In this document: positions 33,802 to 36,715 of the stretch, in pieces
Position numbering within the stretch: the stretch's first letter is position 1
Layout of the letters: every line of letters begins with the position of its first letter
NCBI GenBank assembly: GCA_947361355.1
Contig: CANAIR010000019.1
Location: forward strand, 1 to 36,715
DNA from: an uncultured Clostridium sp.
GTDB lineage: Bacteria; Bacillota; Clostridia; TANB77; CAG-465
Direction of reading: 5' to 3'
DNA: 36,715 nt
Translations under genes and position numbers: made by a program
Notes under the pieces: generated by a model
The model's input: the letters and a program-made list of their open reading frames with translations, nothing else
Database searches by the model: none
What the model was told of the DNA's origin: nothing

Positions 33802-35181
33802 TTATTCAATTATATCTAGTACATGTGGTTTTTGCTTTATTTTTAATGCTACATCTGAGGCTACATCATCTATTACAATTGCATCTTCAATATATGAAAA
33901 AGCTTCGCTAAATTTATCCTTATCGTTATATATAACTTTTAAAATTGTATCTCCAACTTCTACTTTATCTCCAGACTTTTTAACAAATTCAAATCCAACT
34001 GCATAATCTATTTCATCTTCTTTAGTAATTCTTCCTCCACCTAAACATACAAGTGCTTCGCCTATTTTCTTACTATCTATTGCTAATATATACCCACTAT
34101 TTTGTGCATGAATTTCTTTTAAATATTTTGCTTTATCTTTTAAAATTGGCATAGCTAATTCCTTTTGCTTCCAATCCATATATACATCACAAATTTCTCC
34201 ACCTTGTGCTTCTACTAAATCAATAAACTTATCATATGCTCTACCTGATACTATACATCTTAAAATATCACGTTTATTTTGTTCTATGTCATCTCCGCAT
34301 CCAGCCATTTTTATCATATAAGATGCTATTTCAAATACAACTTGCTTTAAATCATACATTTGAGATGAAAGCAACGCTTCCTCATCAGATAGTAAAAATT
34401 CAATTGTTTCTTTCAATTCAAGTGCGTTACCAACACATCTTCCAAGAGGTTGCTCCATAGAAGTTATAATTGCTTTTGTCTCGACTCCTGCAAGTTTTCC
34501 AATTTCAACCATTGTTTTTGCCAGTTTTCTAGCATCTTCTATATTTTTCATAAAGGCACCACTACCAACTGTAACATCAAGTAAAATTTTATCTACTCCA
34601 GAAGCCAGTTTCTTGCTCATAATAGATGAAGCAATTAAATCAATTGATTCAACAGTCGCAGTTGTATCACGAAGTGCATACATCTTTTTATCTGCAATTG
34701 CTATTTCACTACTTTGTGAAATAAGGCAAACACCAATTTCTTTTACTTGAGCTATTGCATCATCAAGTGAAATATTTATATCATAACCTTCAATTGATTC
34801 TAATTTATCAGCTGTTCCACCTGTATAACCTAATCCTTTTCCGGACATTTTGCATACATCAACACCAAGAGCTGATACAATTGGTAAAACAATTAATGTG
34901 ATTTTATCACCTACACCACCAGTAGAATGTTTATCAACTATATATTTTCCTTCTTTTTTTAAGCTAGATAAATCAAGTCTTGCAGCAGAATTTGCCATTG
35001 CAAAAGTTAAATGTACTAATTCTTGATTTGTAAGACCATTTAAACAAATAGCCATAAGCAAAGCAGATACTTGATAATCGGGTATTTCCCCTTTACTAAA
35101 TCCTTTTACAAAAAACTCTATCTCATCTAAAGTTAGTTCTTGTTTATACCTTTTTTTTTCAATAATATCATACATTCTCAT
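33802..35181 (-). CDS. pdp: pyrimidine-nucleoside phosphorylase
   Basis: Cleaves uridine, deoxyuridine and thymidine by phosphorolysis in nucleoside salvage. In 459 residues: the N-terminal helical domain (MRMYDIIEKKRYKQ, KGEIPDYQVSALLMAI), the phosphate loop KHSTGGVGDK (about 82-91), the family signature SGKGLGYTGGTADKLE and the C-terminal domain with GGGRITKEDEIDYAVGFEF. It is close to the usual 433-440 residues, slightly longer. The ATG at 35181 has GGAGGA 7 bases upstream; the frame stays open to 35316 through a hydrophobic, un-homologous stretch that I reject. Thymidine phosphorylase (deoA) is the alternative, but low-GC Gram-positives usually carry Pdp. First gene of a seven-gene operon. 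Confidence 0.95.
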   Translation of the reverse strand: MRMYDIIEKKRYKQELTLDEIEFFVKGFSKGEIPDYQVSALLMAICLNGLTNQELVHLTFAMANSAARLDLSSLKKEGKYIVDKHSTGGVGDKITLIVLPIVSALGVDVCKMSGKGLGYTGGTADKLESIEGYDINISLDDAIAQVKEIGVCLISQSSEIAIADKKMYALRDTTATVESIDLIASSIMSKKLASGVDKILLDVTVGSGAFMKNIEDARKLAKTMVEIGKLAGVETKAIITSMEQPLGRCVGNALELKETIEFLLSDEEALLSSQMYDLKQVVFEIASYMIKMAGCGDDIEQNKRDILRCIVSGRAYDKFIDLVEAQGGEICDVYMDWKQKELAMPILKDKAKYLKEIHAQNSGYILAIDSKKIGEALVCLGGGRITKEDEIDYAVGFEFVKKSGDKVEVGDTILKVIYNDKDKFSEAFSYIEDAIVIDDVASDVALKIKQKPHVLDIIE

Positions 35182-35209
35182 ATTAAAATCCTCCGTTTTA
35201 TACATATAT

Positions 35210-35238
35210 ATATTACTATATATACTACTTGTTTTCAA
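35210..35238 (-). promoter_or_regulatory. putative promoter for the pdp operon
   Basis: On the minus strand, TTGAAA (35238-35233), 17 bases and TAATAT (35215-35210), just downstream of the terminator hairpin. Confidence 0.45.
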
Positions 35239-35272
35239 GTTTTTTTTACAAATTTCACATAACATAACAATA

Positions 35273-35313
35273 AAAATAGCTAAGATGAAATTATACCTCA
35301 CCTTAACTATTTT
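35273..35313 (-). terminator. terminator upstream of pdp
   Basis: An imperfect 16-position stem with a 9-base loop. Its two irregular positions are G-U wobbles on the minus strand only, and a T-rich tail follows. It probably ends transcripts from the broken GLUG gene about 320 bases upstream. Confidence 0.65.
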
Positions 35314-35376
35314 CATTAAAAAATTATAATTACGATTAAATTAATATTTGTACAATTATTATCTATATTTATATAG

Positions 35377-35409
35377 ATGTGTGTTAATAATCATACTAAA
35401 TGTGTGTTA
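35377..35409. repeat. short direct repeat ATGTGTGTTA
   Basis: Two exact copies of a 10-mer (35377-35386 and 35400-35409) with similar following bases, giving an imperfect 23-base period. No function can be claimed. Confidence 0.5.
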
Positions 35410-35630
35410 TTACCATAACTATACCTTTTTAAAAAATAATTGTATAAAATATAAAACAATAAGTTTTATACTAAAATTATATATCAAAATTTTACAAATT
35501 ACAACATCTTTTTTTATTTTTTTCCAAAATTCTCCAGAGAATATTGATAAGTTTTAATGAAAATACTTAAACATATACTTTTTAGCCGTTTATAAATTAG
35601 ATTATTTTTCTATTTTTATAATTATTTTAA

Positions 35631-36715
35631 CTATTGCCAACTAAGTATTGGATAACCATTATTTATATTTACTGATTTATCTTCTTTCCATGAATTTTGG
35701 CTATATATTCCAGAATTTAATCCTGCTACTGTCGCATTTGTTGTATAGCTGTTTATATCTAGAGAAGTTCCACCATTTGCATTAACCCAACCAGTTATAT
35801 TTCCTATATCATAACTTCCTGAAAAACTACCCAAATTATAACAATTATATGTATATACTGTAGGATAGCCACTTGTGCCACCTGCACCACATATTCCACC
35901 TATAATTTTTGTTGAACTTATTCTTCCAGTATTATAACAATTACTACGCTTCCCTTAACATTATATCCTACAATGCCACCAGCTGTAAACCCAACTGCAT
36001 TTACATTTGCTTGATTAAAAGATTCTTTTACACTTAACTGAGAATTAGATACATTATATCCTACTATTCCTCCTACATTACTATAACCTTATATATTTAC
36101 TAAATTGCTACATTTTGAAACTTCGTCAACATTATATCCTACTACCCCTCCAACAATATCGCTTGATACAGCTGCTATATTAACACTACTATGACAATTA
36201 ATAATCTTACCACCGTTAGAAGCTACTACACCACCTATAAACTTACCAGAATTTTTTATCGTTCCACTAACTTTTACATTTCTAATTTCTCCTACTGAAT
36301 AACTAAATAATCCTTGCAAATTATTTGTTGTATCTATATATAGACCACTTATCATTTTATTATTTCCATCAAAAGTACCTTTAAATACCAATTTATCATT
36401 TGCAGAATAATTTGCTATTGGAATCCATTTATTACTTGCACTTCCTCCTAAATTTATATTTGCTCTTACTGTTGCTTTCTTTGTCTCAAATGTTCTTCCA
36501 CTATTTACTTTATTCCTAAAGCTTTCCATATCTGCTCTATTCCAGATATCCATATCTTCTGTTATTTCTTCTACTTTTACTACTACCTTATTTGTTGTTC
36601 CATCTTTTGCTTTTACTTCTACTTCATACTCTCCGTTTTCTAACACTTCTTTACTTACTGTATATTTTCCATTTACTTTATTTGGTACTGTAATACTTTC
36701 TCCATTTATTTTTAT
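35631..36715 (-). pseudogene. broken GLUG-repeat surface protein gene, 5' end beyond window
   Basis: The minus-strand frame is open at the window edge (36715) and encodes an Ig-like stretch (EYEVEVKAKDGTTNKVVVKV), then a carbohydrate/adhesin-like region with NINLGGS, FKGTFDGNNKMISGLYID, QGLFSYSVGEIRNVKVSG and GGVVGYN units, typical of GLUG-motif proteins. It ends at a TAA at 36089-36091. The same frame continues with GYSNVGGIVGYNVSN and GFTAGGIVGYNVKGS. A one-base loss near 35945 then shifts the frame, and the coding sense goes on to a natural stop at 35631 (tail NINNGYPILSWQ). One nonsense change plus one deletion break a single gene. Sequencing error at a contig end is the alternative. Confidence 0.82.

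Larger units (their letters stand above)
35182..35630. other. 449-base gene-free stretch
   Basis: Holds the pdp promoter (35210-35238), a short palindrome ACTTG-TTTT-CAAGT (35227-35240), a terminator hairpin (35273-35313) and a small direct repeat (35377-35409). Beyond these I see only AT-rich DNA; a plus-strand open frame (35348-35557) lacks a ribosome binding site and looks random. Confidence 0.7.

Noticed and set aside
35227-35240. ACTTG-TTTT-CAAGT followed by a T-run as a plus-strand terminator
   Set aside because: The stem is only 5 bp and no plus-strand gene precedes it; it overlaps the likely pdp -35 box instead.
35182-35316. N-terminal extension of the pyrimidine-nucleoside phosphorylase
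   Set aside because: The extra 45 codons resemble nothing in the family and cross the promoter and terminator region; the ATG at 35181 has a good ribosome binding site.
35348-35557. 69-codon plus-strand open frame in the gap before pdp
   Set aside because: Tyr/Ile/Phe/Lys-rich composition expected of random AT-rich DNA and no ribosome binding site.

Overview
The window is very AT-rich, uses TTG and GTG as well as ATG starts, and has strong AGGAGG-type ribosome binding sites. It carries a PASTA-type Ser/Thr kinase with its PP2C phosphatase, a SpoVB-like flippase and compact operons closed by intrinsic terminators. This points to a low-GC Gram-positive of the class Clostridia. The species cannot be named from the sequence. 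No tRNA, rRNA, CRISPR array, transposase or phage genes were seen. A (TG)n run at base 1 and a damaged, open-ended gene at the right edge suggest a contig close to its full length.

Layout. Bases 65-5107 (minus) hold fmt, then rlmN-stp-prkC: initiator-tRNA formylation, RNA methylation, and the cell-wall-sensing kinase/phosphatase pair. Bases 5226-7168 are an accessory island: a RhuM-Fic/Doc gene on the plus strand between two small minus-strand genes that are paralogues of each other. Bases 7356-13768 hold uvrB, an unknown helical protein, a family-4 glycosyltransferase and recG. Bases 13911-16374 hold an unknown protein and a PHP-domain hydrolase with a small partner. Bases 16447-21391 (minus) are an envelope block: phosphodiester glycosidase-like protein, membrane-anchored unknown, UppP, then a GH25 lysozyme with three LysM repeats and an MBL-fold hydrolase. 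Bases 21526-27978 mix unknown proteins with a SpoVB-like flippase and a large ferritin-like protein. Bases 28146-35181 form one long minus-strand operon (pdp, YbaK-like deacylase, rsmD, coiled-coil protein, ftsK/spoIIIE, def, membrane-anchored protein). The right edge is a broken GLUG-repeat surface-protein gene.

The most notable signal is regulatory. The promoters of uvrB, recG and the RhuM-Fic gene each carry an inverted repeat of the form (A/G)AAC-NAAT-GTTT between the -35 and -10 boxes. In uvrB and recG the 12-mer is identical. This looks like a LexA/DinR-type SOS operator and would place the Fic/Doc gene under DNA-damage control beside two repair genes.
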